From an uncultured Muribaculaceae bacterium (lineage in GTDB: Bacteria > Bacteroidota > Bacteroidia > Bacteroidales > Muribaculaceae): DNA of 64,000 nt. Shown in pieces: positions 53,299-60,824 of the stretch (within the stretch, counting starts at the first letter, position 1; every line of letters starts with the position of its first letter). The notes under the pieces are model-generated. The model saw only the letters and a list, made by a program, of their open reading frames with translations, was not told the origin of the DNA and did not search any database. Both the position numbers and the translations under genes were made by a program. Where the stretch lies: contig CAJUKX010000009.1 in the NCBI GenBank assembly GCA_910586975.1, forward strand, positions 1-64,000, written 5' to 3'.

Positions 53299-54316
53299 TT
53301 TTATTTTTCCTGAAATATGAAGGCGCAAGACATACGCCGGTGAACAAATATATATAATAGCTGAGCAATCGCCAAATAGTAGCGATTACCAATGCTACCG
53401 ACAAATTACTGATCAAATCGCCGTAATATGTAGTAAACAACCACTCGCTGACACCGCTTCCGCCGGGCGTTGGACTAATCATCAGCACTACCCATACCAC
53501 AAATTGGCGGCCGAAAACAAGCAGACCCGATGCTGCCGGCACGAATCCCCAGAACAGGGAATTCACCACAAAATATCGCGAGAACCACGATAAGGTAGTA
53601 GCGCAGAATACCTCCAACCACCATCTGCGCGAACGGTTTTTAACCCATGCCGAGGTGGTTTTCATATTGTTCATCATGTCCTGTGCGCCCTTCTGCCAAC
53701 GCCTGAGCCAACGCAAGTTGAATAATTTAAGAATCAACTTTTCGAGCCATTCGGGCTTGGCTATAATGCCGGTAAACAGAATGGCGCTCCATATCACTAT
53801 TCCGGCATATACCACCCAAAACACCACTTCGACGCTCTTCATAAGAAGTTCGTCCTGCCCGGTACCGAACAGCTCTCTTACCGGAAGTATGAGCACCAGT
53901 AATGGACAGAATATTACGAAAAACATCTCGTCAAGCAGCAGTGTGGTGAGTGTAAGAGTAGTGGCACGGCCTACTGAGATACCCTCTCTGTTAAGATAAA
54001 ACACCGCCAAAGCGCTGCCACCAACAGCCGAGGGGGTGATAGCCGATGTGAACGCACACATTATATCGACCTTCAAAGCCCTGCGCCACGACAAAGAGCC
54101 GTCGCAGATGGTTCTGAAACGCCATGTCAAGCCCAAATCGCGCCCTGCCACAAAGACAAGGGCCAACAAAAAGGCCGCTATTGTACGCCCGTTAATTTGA
54201 AGTAAATCCCAGGCCTTGGGATTGAAATCGTCCATAAAAAGCCATATCACCACGGCTATTCCTATAACAGCCGGAACGACAGCTTTTATAAAAGTCGATT
54301 TCAACTGGGCGTTCAT
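53285..54316 (-). CDS. YbhN/lysylphosphatidylglycerol synthase TM-region family protein
   Basis: A 343-residue integral membrane protein with about eight hydrophobic segments. RDLGLTWRFRTICDGSLSWRRAL, then TPSAVGGSALAVFYLNREG and SPTPGGSGVSEW match the AglD2/YbhN flippase-like domain. It may act in lipid or polyprenyl-sugar transport. It overlaps the next gene upstream by 4 bp. Confidence 0.87.
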   Translation of the reverse strand: MNAQLKSTFIKAVVPAVIGIAVVIWLFMDDFNPKAWDLLQINGRTIAAFLLALVFVAGRDLGLTWRFRTICDGSLSWRRALKVDIMCAFTSAITPSAVGGSALAVFYLNREGISVGRATTLTLTTLLLDEMFFVIFCPLLVLILPVRELFGTGQDELLMKSVEVVFWVVYAGIVIWSAILFTGIIAKPEWLEKLILKLFNLRWLRRWQKGAQDMMNNMKTTSAWVKNRSRRWWLEVFCATTLSWFSRYFVVNSLFWGFVPAASGLLVFGRQFVVWVVLMISPTPGGSGVSEWLFTTYYGDLISNLSVALVIATIWRLLSYYIYLFTGVCLAPSYFRKNKNATD

Positions 54317-54921
54317 CTGCTATGCTGCAATTGATTCAAAAAAGCAGATGTTGCCACTACCGGGTCGGGTGCGCCGGTTATCGAATCACCCACAGCCACA
54401 CCGCTGCAACCGTCGGCTATGGCTTCTACGGCCTGCTCAGGCGAAGAAATACCCTGGGCCACTACCGGCATCTTTACATCGAGCTTGGCAAGCGAGTCGA
54501 CAAAAGCCCTGCGCATCTCGCGGGTGAAATTATCGGGAAGGCTCACAAAGTCAACATCGGCAGGCAAAAGCGAGGGTACTGCCGAGGGGTCTGTCATCTC
54601 CACACCTATAACAGCCTCAGGTCCAAGATCTTCGCGAAGAGCCATTGGTGAAGATTCCGGATGATTAATGAAGAACTTCCGCGAAAGTCTTACACCATGC
54701 AACCCGAGCTGACGGGCCAGCTCAGGATTATCTTCTACGGTAAGAAATACCCCGGCATCCTTGCACATGTCTACAAGTTCAGGGCCTATGGTATCTCTCA
54801 GATTATCTTCTTCAATGCCGTCAAGCGACAGGCTGATCCACTGACAACCGCCCTCTATGGCCATCTGTGCAAGTTCGGCCACTGAATAACGGTTGCTTTC
54901 GGTAAGTATATATTGCAACAT
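54313..54921 (-). CDS. Thiamine phosphate synthase-like TIM-barrel protein
   Basis: A 202-residue ThiE/TenI-like protein (LQYILTESNRYSVAELAQMAIEGGCQWI; VEDNPELARQLGLHGVRL; SPEQAVEAIADGCSGVAVG). Several ThiE residues look altered, so TenI-like or another TIM-barrel role is possible. The ATG at 54921 lies about 40 bp after the TATCTTTGTAT promoter box (complement of 54961-54971). It starts the five-gene operon that runs to 49906. Confidence 0.8.
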   Translation of the reverse strand: MLQYILTESNRYSVAELAQMAIEGGCQWISLSLDGIEEDNLRDTIGPELVDMCKDAGVFLTVEDNPELARQLGLHGVRLSRKFFINHPESSPMALREDLGPEAVIGVEMTDPSAVPSLLPADVDFVSLPDNFTREMRRAFVDSLAKLDVKMPVVAQGISSPEQAVEAIADGCSGVAVGDSITGAPDPVVATSAFLNQLQHSR

Positions 54922-55116
54922 ATCGTATCTGTTTATTATGATTTTTGCATACTGAATGCAATACAAAGATAGCAATTATTTTGTTACCATTCAAAACAAA
55001 ATAAATTTTTGCATGTGAGGGGCACAGAACGAAGCGTATTTGGGTGGGGTTGGCGTATTGGGTTTGGTTTCAGTTAGTTAGGTGGTCTTTTGTGGGTCTA
55101 ATCAAAAAAACGAAAC

Positions 55117-55210
55117 GTTTACATTGGTTTACATTTGGTTTACATTTGGGGCTGTTTTAAGGGGTTTTTGGTTTACATTGGGGTTACCTTAGGTTTACAT
55201 GGTGTTTACG
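55117..55210 (+). repeat. Phased end repeats of the prophage (GTTTACATTTGG)
   Basis: Copies at 55117, 55127, 55138, 55171 and 55193 with a partial copy at 55204; the first three are spaced 10-11 bp, one helical turn. They lie about 100 bp from the presumed left end, where Mu carries MuA binding sites. The whole 54922-55366 gap holds nothing else recognisable apart from the host promoter. Confidence 0.65.
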
Positions 55211-55366
55211 TGTGAGAGCCGGCGAAATGGGGCTCGGGGTGTGCTGTTTGGGGGGTATTGATGCCGGTGTTTGTGCCGGTTTTTTTGTGGGGTTTTGTAA
55301 TTTTTATTATTTAAAAAGGTTGCAAATAACGGTAATATGTGTATCTTTGCGGAAAATTATAAACGT

Positions 55367-55603
55367 ATGAGACAGGTAAAAGTGGTACATGTGCATCTGA
55401 TTGGGAAGCGTAGAGATTTGTATTTCGGGTCTATTGCGGCAATATTTCACCATCTGACGGCTGAACAGGTGGGATGCGGGTATGATTACCTGCGCCGAGC
55501 CGGGTTGAGCGGAGGTGGTACTGTAATTACGAAACGTGCTATAATTAAGCAATCTACGCTGCTCACAGCCCCACGTGGAGCGATGGACGGGGCAGACGAT
55601 TGA
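55367..55603 (+). CDS. Small Mu-like phage protein at the left end
   Basis: A 78-residue protein (MRQVKVVHVHLIGKRRDLYF start). It is homologous to 7658-7888 through the block S-x-AAI-x-HH-L-TAEQ-V-G. Function unknown. The promoter box GTATCTTTGCGG lies about 20 bp upstream, so an ATG at 55337 inside that box is not the start. Confidence 0.7.
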   Translation: MRQVKVVHVHLIGKRRDLYFGSIAAIFHHLTAEQVGCGYDYLRRAGLSGGGTVITKRAIIKQSTLLTAPRGAMDGADD

Positions 55604-55659
55604 CGGGCTTGAAACGTGGTTATATTGGCCTTTTATGGCCGTTATAATGAATTTAAGGA

Positions 55660-55681
55660 AGGGGAGCCTCGAGGCACCCCT
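55660..55681 (+). terminator. Hairpin terminator after the first prophage gene
   Basis: AGGGGAGCC pairs with GGCACCCCT around TCGA, with an A opposite A mismatch in the stem and a T-rich tail. Confidence 0.6.
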
Positions 55682-55710
55682 ATTTTATGCCCAAACGGGT
55701 CGATTTTTAG

Positions 55711-55775
55711 GGTTAAACTTACTGTTAAACATACAGTTTAGACTTACATTTCTGAAAGTTTAGACTTACACTTTT
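55711..55775 (+). repeat. Direct repeats 22 bp apart (AGTTTAGACTTACA)
   Basis: Copies at 55735 and 55757, with weaker forms GTTAAACTTACTG and GTTAAACATACAG just before (55711-55735). The 22-bp period and the position about 0.7 kb from the left end recall Mu's internal transposase or repressor sites. The rest of 55604-56045 holds no gene I can support. Confidence 0.5.
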
Positions 55776-56045
55776 GGGTTTTTCGGGTGCAAATAGCTGA
55801 GGGTGGAAAAATACCGTTTTTTCGAGTTTAGAGGCCAAAAACCGCGTTTCGATATGAAGAAAAAACCATACCCTTTTCGGTTTGCACATTATTAATATAG
55901 CATTAATCAGGCATTTAGGCTCAAAGAAGGGTCGATTTAGGGGGGTAACAGGGGTAAAAAGGGCGAACCGGGGTATGGACGGAGGGCGGTTTGGTATCCA
56001 TTTGGTTTCAGTTTGGACATATCCCGGTACTCTCCCATTCGTATC

Positions 56046-56576
56046 TTAATCTGTCGGTGAGATTTCCAACTCCTTTGGGATAGTCTGAGAAGAGAGTACA
56101 TAGTCGTTTTTTTCGCGTTCAAGTTGTTCTACACGTTCCTTGAGCCTTCCTATCTCCTCTGCTTGAGACCTTATAATATCATCTTTCTCCCTTATTAATG
56201 CTAAAAACGGGTCATCCCCACTTAACGAACTAGTTTTCTGTGGCATTGAACTCTCGCTTGGGTAAATGCTTGTTAAATCATCATCATCTACCCAATATTT
56301 TGGCAGGTTTGGATTTTCTCTGAAAATATTGTTGCCTCTACTCATAAGTAGCCATTCCGCAGAAACTTTATAGAAGTCGCACATTATAGCGAGCATATCA
56401 GTTCCGGCTTTCATGCGTCCGTTCAGAATTTCTGAAAATTTTGCTTGTTTTACCCCAAGAGATTCAGCCAATGCAGACTTATTGGGGACTAAATTGTGGC
56501 GTATAACGGCATTAACCGCCATAATAAAGCGGTTATTTATCTCATCCTTGGATAGTAATTTCTGAAATAGTTCCAT
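56046..56576 (-). CDS. Phage repressor, XRE-family HTH with coiled-coil tail
   Basis: A 176-residue regulator. N-terminal helix-turn-helix (SALAESLGVKQAKFSEILNG, about 35-54), middle linker, C-terminal coiled coil (ALIREKDDIIRSQAEEIGRL). It is transcribed away from the early genes, the position of Mu's c repressor. The ATG at 56576 directly follows an operator-like repeat, so the longer frame up to 56783 is not used. Probably holds lysogeny. Confidence 0.82.
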   Translation of the reverse strand: MELFQKLLSKDEINNRFIMAVNAVIRHNLVPNKSALAESLGVKQAKFSEILNGRMKAGTDMLAIMCDFYKVSAEWLLMSRGNNIFRENPNLPKYWVDDDDLTSIYPSESSMPQKTSSLSGDDPFLALIREKDDIIRSQAEEIGRLKERVEQLEREKNDYVLSSQTIPKELEISPTD

Positions 56577-56623
56577 TTTTTCTGAAATTAATTTGGTTTT
56601 ATTACAGAATTTCTGTAACTTTG
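56558..56623. promoter_or_regulatory. Operators and early promoter between repressor and early genes
   Basis: Three related palindromes: ATTTCTGAAAT (56558-56568), TTTCTGAAAT (56579-56588) and the perfect TTACAGAATTTCTGTAA (56602-56618). The last overlaps TAACTTTG (56616-56623), a -7 element for the rightward early genes. Binding there would block early transcription, and the first site lies inside the repressor coding start, allowing autoregulation. Confidence 0.65.
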
Positions 56624-56691
56624 CAGCGGGTTCAGTTATGAACCGGTGCCAAAGATACGAAAAAGGCATGATTTTACAAAATTTAAAGATT

Positions 56692-57063
56692 ATGAGAACT
56701 GTAAAAGAAATATGCGCTGCAATTGATGAGGCAAAGAAGAAGTTGATGAAAGCTTCCTCAACATCAGCCTTGACAAAGAGCATAGATGAACTGAGCCAAC
56801 TTACATGGAGACTCAGCTTGCATGAGCAGGAACCAAGTGCGAAAGTTGATGTGTGTGTCTTCGCTACTGCACCAATGAGTGCAAGCGTAGATTCCGCAAA
56901 GAAACTCTCAGAACACTATCGACATAAGACTCATATAAAGGCTTGGGAAACCTTAGAGCCGAATGAAGTGGTCATATTCCCGGTGGATTACGCCGACCTT
57001 ATAAAGGTTCTCGGAGACCTTGAGGAATGGGGATACGAGTACCGTGTAGAGAAAAAGGGTTAG
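56692..57063 (+). CDS. Early phage protein of unknown function
   Basis: A 123-residue protein (MRTVKEICAAIDEAKKKLMK start). N-terminal half helical, C-terminal half with HIKAWETLEPNEVVIFPVDYADLI. Unknown family. It is the first rightward gene after the early promoter. An ATG at 56668 is another possible start. A long structured noncoding stretch follows its stop. Confidence 0.7.
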   Translation: MRTVKEICAAIDEAKKKLMKASSTSALTKSIDELSQLTWRLSLHEQEPSAKVDVCVFATAPMSASVDSAKKLSEHYRHKTHIKAWETLEPNEVVIFPVDYADLIKVLGDLEEWGYEYRVEKKG

Positions 57064-57619
57064 ACCCAAGAGAGGGCGATCCTCCGGCGAGAGAGCCGGG
57101 AAAGCCGTAAGGCAAAAGATTAAGTCCACATCCCCCGGTAGAAGCTTCCGGGGGAACAAGGGAGCGAGACAGTAGGGAAATGCCGCCTACAGGGCGCACG
57201 GATGAATAAAGAGGAGACAGGCCCGTGTGTACTCGCCAACGGTTGGGGCTTCGCCGCCCCCGCTCCCGCAAAGATATGAGATGTGTGTGTGGAAAGTTGA
57301 CAGCCGGGAAAGACCGGCATGGAGACGAGAGGGCCACGGTAATGCCTCGTGGCTGATAACATTCGAGACCGGGTTGCAGAGTCGCATCTGCCGTCTCCAC
57401 AACGTGATTAAGAGAATGTTTGAATAATTTAGCTAATAGATTGGTAATGAAGATTGTTTATTGAGTTTCAAAACAAGGCCAACCCGAGAGGGCACCTGCC
57501 GCAGAGGCGGCGAAAAGGACTTCATAGTAGAAATTGTTTTCAAACGGTCGTCCGCCAGTGATGTCAATGATAATACAGCGTTATTAGGGTTTATAATCCA
57601 TTAAAGGCGGGACGACAAA
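57064..57619 (+). ncRNA. Large structured noncoding RNA candidate
   Basis: About 560 nt without a convincing gene, but dense in hairpins: 57084-57099 (CCGGC/GCCGG), 57104-57113 (GCC-GTAA-GGC), 57132-57154 (CCCCCGG/CCGGGGG), 57184-57196, 57245-57260 (GGGGC/GCCCC), 57303-57318 (GCCGG/CCGGC), 57333-57353, 57483-57492 (CCC-GAGA-GGG) and 57498-57511. Longer pairings enclose these: TGGAGACG (57320-57327) with CGTCTCCA (57392-57399), AAAACAA (57470-57476) with TTGTTTT (57534-57540), and GTCGTCC (57547-57553) with GGACGAC (57610-57616). GNRA loops occur repeatedly. It leads directly into a tRNA-like element. ROOL or GOLLD-like phage RNAs are the nearest known analogy; identity is not shown. Confidence 0.6.
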
Positions 57620-57694
57620 GCGGAGGTAGCTCAAGACGGTAGAGCGGTGTCGTGAGACACATGGGAGCGGGTTCGAGGCCCGCCCTTCGCACCA
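57620..57694 (+). tRNA. tRNA-like element with a non-decoding anticodon arm
   Basis: Seven-bp acceptor stem GCGGAGG/CCTTCGC with encoded ACCA, D arm GCTC/GAGC with A14-like and GG in the loop, and T arm GCGGG-TTCGAGG-CCCGC. All are canonical. The anticodon arm is not: GTGTC-GTGA-GACAC is a 5-bp stem with a GNRA tetraloop, two bases short overall and without a U33-anticodon loop. It cannot decode in the normal way. It is more likely a structural, tRNA-derived 3' end of the upstream RNA, or a signal for processing. Confidence 0.7.
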
Positions 57695-57712
57695 AATATA
57701 AAAATAACAAAG

Positions 57713-57931
57713 ATGAAAGCAAAATCAGAACAGAGGACTGCGAAGGCAGTAAAACAGCTACAGAAGTATCTGGAGCGCAAAACACTGGACATAGGGTTAA
57801 CGCTCAACGACTATGAGATGACCCACAATGACAGTGAGTGCACCGGCTCAAAGGAGTACAACGCACTGGTAGCCGGCTACTTTTCGCTGAGAGAGACAAT
57901 CGAAAAAATGAACAGACAACTAAAAAAGTGA
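57713..57931 (+). CDS. Small helical phage protein
   Basis: A 72-residue, lysine- and glutamate-rich protein (MKAKSEQRTAKAVKQLQKYL start; FSLRETIEKMNRQLKK end). No family recognised. It starts 18 bp after the tRNA-like element. Confidence 0.6.
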   Translation: MKAKSEQRTAKAVKQLQKYLERKTLDIGLTLNDYEMTHNDSECTGSKEYNALVAGYFSLRETIEKMNRQLKK

Positions 57932-57935
57932 GACT

Positions 57936-58094
57936 ATGAAGACAATGACAGTCAAGGCTCTGTTGGAGACAATATCCTATGAGACCTACATCAAATTAAG
58001 AAACAGAGGTAAAATCATTTTGGCCAAGTACGCGCCAAATGCAGAAGTTGATCTTGAACGTTCGTTTATTCCTCAGCTTCATAAACAGATCTGA
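57936..58094 (+). CDS. Small phage protein (52 residues)
   Basis: MKTMTVKALLETISYETYIK start, ending PQLHKQI. It begins 4 bp after the preceding stop, which supports translation as an operon. It overlaps the end of a convergent minus-strand gene by 29 bp. Unknown function. Confidence 0.5.
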   Translation: MKTMTVKALLETISYETYIKLRNRGKIILAKYAPNAEVDLERSFIPQLHKQI

Positions 58095-58365
58095 CTTCAT
58101 CCTTGTAGCCCAATATGACATAACGGTTCACAAGAGCGAATGACTTGATGACATCAAGGAGATCGGGAGAGAATACCATGTCGGAGACGTAGCTGATATT
58201 GATGGACAGAAGCATAAGATCTTTATCAAAAAAAGATACCTCAGCCCACATTGAGAACGCCTTGGCAAGACCCTTGGCAGCTTCAACCTCAAAATCACAA
58301 TCAGGTGAATCCAAGAACTTCTGAAGATTCACAGTTTTGCAGGTATAAAAATCACTATTGTTCAT
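58066..58365 (-). CDS. Hypothetical phage protein
   Basis: A 99-residue acidic protein (NNSDFYTCKTVNLQKFLD; KSFALVNRYVILGYKDEV). Unknown family. It is the only leftward gene among the early genes, possibly a lysogenic or moron gene. The region upstream (58366-58421) is A/T-rich. Confidence 0.6.
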   Translation of the reverse strand: MNNSDFYTCKTVNLQKFLDSPDCDFEVEAAKGLAKAFSMWAEVSFFDKDLMLLSINISYVSDMVFSPDLLDVIKSFALVNRYVILGYKDEVRSVYEAEE

Positions 58366-58421
58366 AATGGTTCAGTATTGAATCAGGGTTCAAAGATAAT
58401 AAAAAACTAAATAAGTTTCAA

Positions 58422-58787
58422 ATGAAAAAGAATATAGCTGTATCAAAAGAGGCGAGGGAGAACATCGCCAAAGCATTCGGCGTAACGATGCGCACGGTGT
58501 GGAATGCACTCAATCTTGAATATCCGGCAACCGACATAATCAAGAGAATCAGGAAGGCGGCAAAAGAGTCGGGAGGCGTGTACATGGTATCAATTCCGGC
58601 CGGTGAAGCGATACACTTCTCAGACGGTACTATGAGAATGGATCTTGAGAACGGAGCCAGCTGTGAATTCTATCAACAGGACGGCACGGGCCACATATTT
58701 TTCAAAGGCCGCGAGGTGGCATCGTTTGAGAATGTCAACGTACCCATGATTTACGAAATACAGAAACAGGCAGCAGCACTCAGATAA
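58422..58787 (+). CDS. Phage DNA-binding protein upstream of MuA
   Basis: A 121-residue protein. Residues about 7-45 look like a helix-turn-helix (EARENIAKAFGVTMRTVWNA), the rest is a small beta-rich domain. Its position just upstream of MuA resembles the Ner regulator of Mu, but the sequence family is uncertain. Confidence 0.65.
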   Translation: MKKNIAVSKEARENIAKAFGVTMRTVWNALNLEYPATDIIKRIRKAAKESGGVYMVSIPAGEAIHFSDGTMRMDLENGASCEFYQQDGTGHIFFKGREVASFENVNVPMIYEIQKQAAALR

Positions 58788-58798
58788 CAGGAAGTGTT

Positions 58799-60799
58799 AT
58801 GGAATATTACGGTAACATACTTTGCATATCACGCAACGACCTCATTTCCGGCGGCATCATGACATCATCAAATTATGATGCTATGGTATCGAGGAAACGT
58901 ATGACGGTAGTTCGTCCTGGAAAAGGCCGTGGTAATTATGCGCTGGTTGCCGTTGATAGCTTACCACAACGCTACAAAGATAAAGTTGATGAGGTTTATC
59001 CCGGGGGGGCGCGTGTGCGACTTGAGGGCTGGATCAAGAGCAACTATGAGGTAGACCAGGCAGCCGTCGCATTCTTTTCATCCCCAAAGAAGTGTGGGAT
59101 AACACTTGAATATGATAAGATACGAACCTATATCATAAACGCATCGGTACTGAACACCTGCATAAAGCTGTATGAGAGAGCCTCGACCGCACAGAAGCTC
59201 TTTGGCGGCAAGTATGACTGGACCATGATGGCCTCAACGATAGAAACCCTGCGCAATCACTTCGGGCACACGCTACCGGCATCGCCCCTGAGATTCCGCA
59301 AGAAGGTGAATGAATACAAGGCCAACGGTTACGCATGCCTGATTAGCGGAAAATTTGGTAATCAATGCGCCCGATTACTTACCAATAAAGAGCAATCTGT
59401 ACTATTAGGAATAGCAGTATTAGAAAACAGACCATGGAACAAGAATGTACATGACATGTATGAAATGTTCATCTGCGGAGAGCTTGATGTATGGGATCCG
59501 GAAACAGGAGAATTAATGGATCCGGATCAGTATGCAAGAGAAAAGGATGGAGATTTATGGGTTCCCAGTGAATCAACAATAACAAACTTTCTAAACAAGC
59601 CAACAACCAAGCTTAAGATAGCAAAACTTCTAAAACCGCGCATGAATTTTTATCATGAGGATATGCCGCATGTACATCGACACAGCGGAAGCTACTCATT
59701 GTCTCAGATAACGATGGATGACGTTGATTTGTCAAGACGAATGAAAAACAATGAAATAGTACATGCGTATTATGCTTATGACATGGTAAGTCAATGTGTT
59801 CTTGGCGCATCATATTCAAGAAAAAAAGACAAAAATCTTGTGGATGAATGCTTCAGGGATTTATTCAGGCTCATCAAGAAGCGCCATTGGGGAATTCCAT
59901 TGGGAGTAGAGGTAGAGAACCATCTTATGACCGGGTATAGAGAAGGCTTCCTAAAAGAAGGTGCTGTTTTTACAAAGGTCAGATACTGCGCACCTCAAAA
60001 CTCTCAAGACAAATATGCAGAATCCCTAAATGGCGCAAAGAAAAGGAGTATAAATCATAAGAATCATTCCGGAATAGGCCGTTTTTATGGTAAAGGGAAG
60101 TGGAAGGTTTATTATGATAAAGCAAGCGATGAGACTAATCAGTTATGGATTGCAAAAAAATACTACACTTTTGAAGAGCTTGTGGCAGATGATAAAGCGG
60201 ACAACCATGAGTGGAATCACAGCCTGCATCCCAATCAGGACAAATATCCCGGCATGACAAGATGGGAGGTTTTAATAGCCAATATCAACCCCAATCTGCG
60301 CCCCTATGACGAATCGTACTTAGCACGTTTTCTTGGAGAAGAAGTGTCTACAAGTATAAAGCGCAATTCGTATGTGAGGGTGTGTCACAGGGATTGGTGG
60401 CTAAGTTCTCCGGAGATATTGGAAAAGCTGGAGACTAATAATTATAAAGTAACAGCATATTATATGCCTGATGATTCTACCGGAAGCCCTGAAAATGTAT
60501 ATATTTACCAAGGGGGGAGGTATATTGACACCCTTGAGCCAATAGAGACATTCAACAGAATTGTTACGGAACAGACGGAAGAAGATCAAGACAAATTTCA
60601 TCGTCAAATAAAAAAGATAAATGAGTTCAAGAAGTATGTTGAGAACACCAAAGTAACAAGACTTAGTGTAATGAAGCGCGACAGAGCCGCAGAAACGGTA
60701 GAAGCCGAAGAAGTACCCATGCCGGTAGAAGAGCCGCGAGAAACGCAAGATATGGGCTTCGCTGACGACTACGCCGCACGAGCCTTGGCAGACCTTTAG
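58799..60799 (+). CDS. MuA-like transposase
   Basis: A 666-residue DDE transposase that moves and replicates the phage. The N-terminal DNA-binding part precedes an RNase H-fold core: first acid in ITMDDVDLS (Asp307/308), second in GVEVENHLM (Glu373, where Asp is usual), third in DKYAESLNG (Glu408, 35 residues later). The C-terminal region carries a MuB-contact-like tail. DNA composition shifts from G/C-rich to A/T-rich near 59340, inside the gene, suggesting a mosaic. It is followed by muB. Confidence 0.9.
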   Translation: MEYYGNILCISRNDLISGGIMTSSNYDAMVSRKRMTVVRPGKGRGNYALVAVDSLPQRYKDKVDEVYPGGARVRLEGWIKSNYEVDQAAVAFFSSPKKCGITLEYDKIRTYIINASVLNTCIKLYERASTAQKLFGGKYDWTMMASTIETLRNHFGHTLPASPLRFRKKVNEYKANGYACLISGKFGNQCARLLTNKEQSVLLGIAVLENRPWNKNVHDMYEMFICGELDVWDPETGELMDPDQYAREKDGDLWVPSESTITNFLNKPTTKLKIAKLLKPRMNFYHEDMPHVHRHSGSYSLSQITMDDVDLSRRMKNNEIVHAYYAYDMVSQCVLGASYSRKKDKNLVDECFRDLFRLIKKRHWGIPLGVEVENHLMTGYREGFLKEGAVFTKVRYCAPQNSQDKYAESLNGAKKRSINHKNHSGIGRFYGKGKWKVYYDKASDETNQLWIAKKYYTFEELVADDKADNHEWNHSLHPNQDKYPGMTRWEVLIANINPNLRPYDESYLARFLGEEVSTSIKRNSYVRVCHRDWWLSSPEILEKLETNNYKVTAYYMPDDSTGSPENVYIYQGGRYIDTLEPIETFNRIVTEQTEEDQDKFHRQIKKINEFKKYVENTKVTRLSVMKRDRAAETVEAEEVPMPVEEPRETQDMGFADDYAARALADL

Positions 60800-60824
60800 A
60801 ACAAACTTATAACACTGTTAGAAT

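Noticed and set aside
55117..55210. Repeats read as a CRISPR array
   Set aside because: Units are about 11 bp with little or no spacer between several of them, and there are no cas genes; end binding sites are the better reading.
56577..56783. Extended N-terminus of the phage repressor
   Set aside because: It would cross the operators and the early promoter; the ATG at 56576 gives a normal XRE-type start.
57227..57427. Short plus-strand and overlapping minus-strand frames in the structured region (56999-57402)
   Set aside because: They cross hairpins with no ribosome site or recognisable domain, and the DNA is better explained by RNA structure.
57620..57694. An ordinary decoding tRNA
   Set aside because: The anticodon arm has a tetraloop and no base arrangement yields a normal seven-base loop with a paired five-bp stem.
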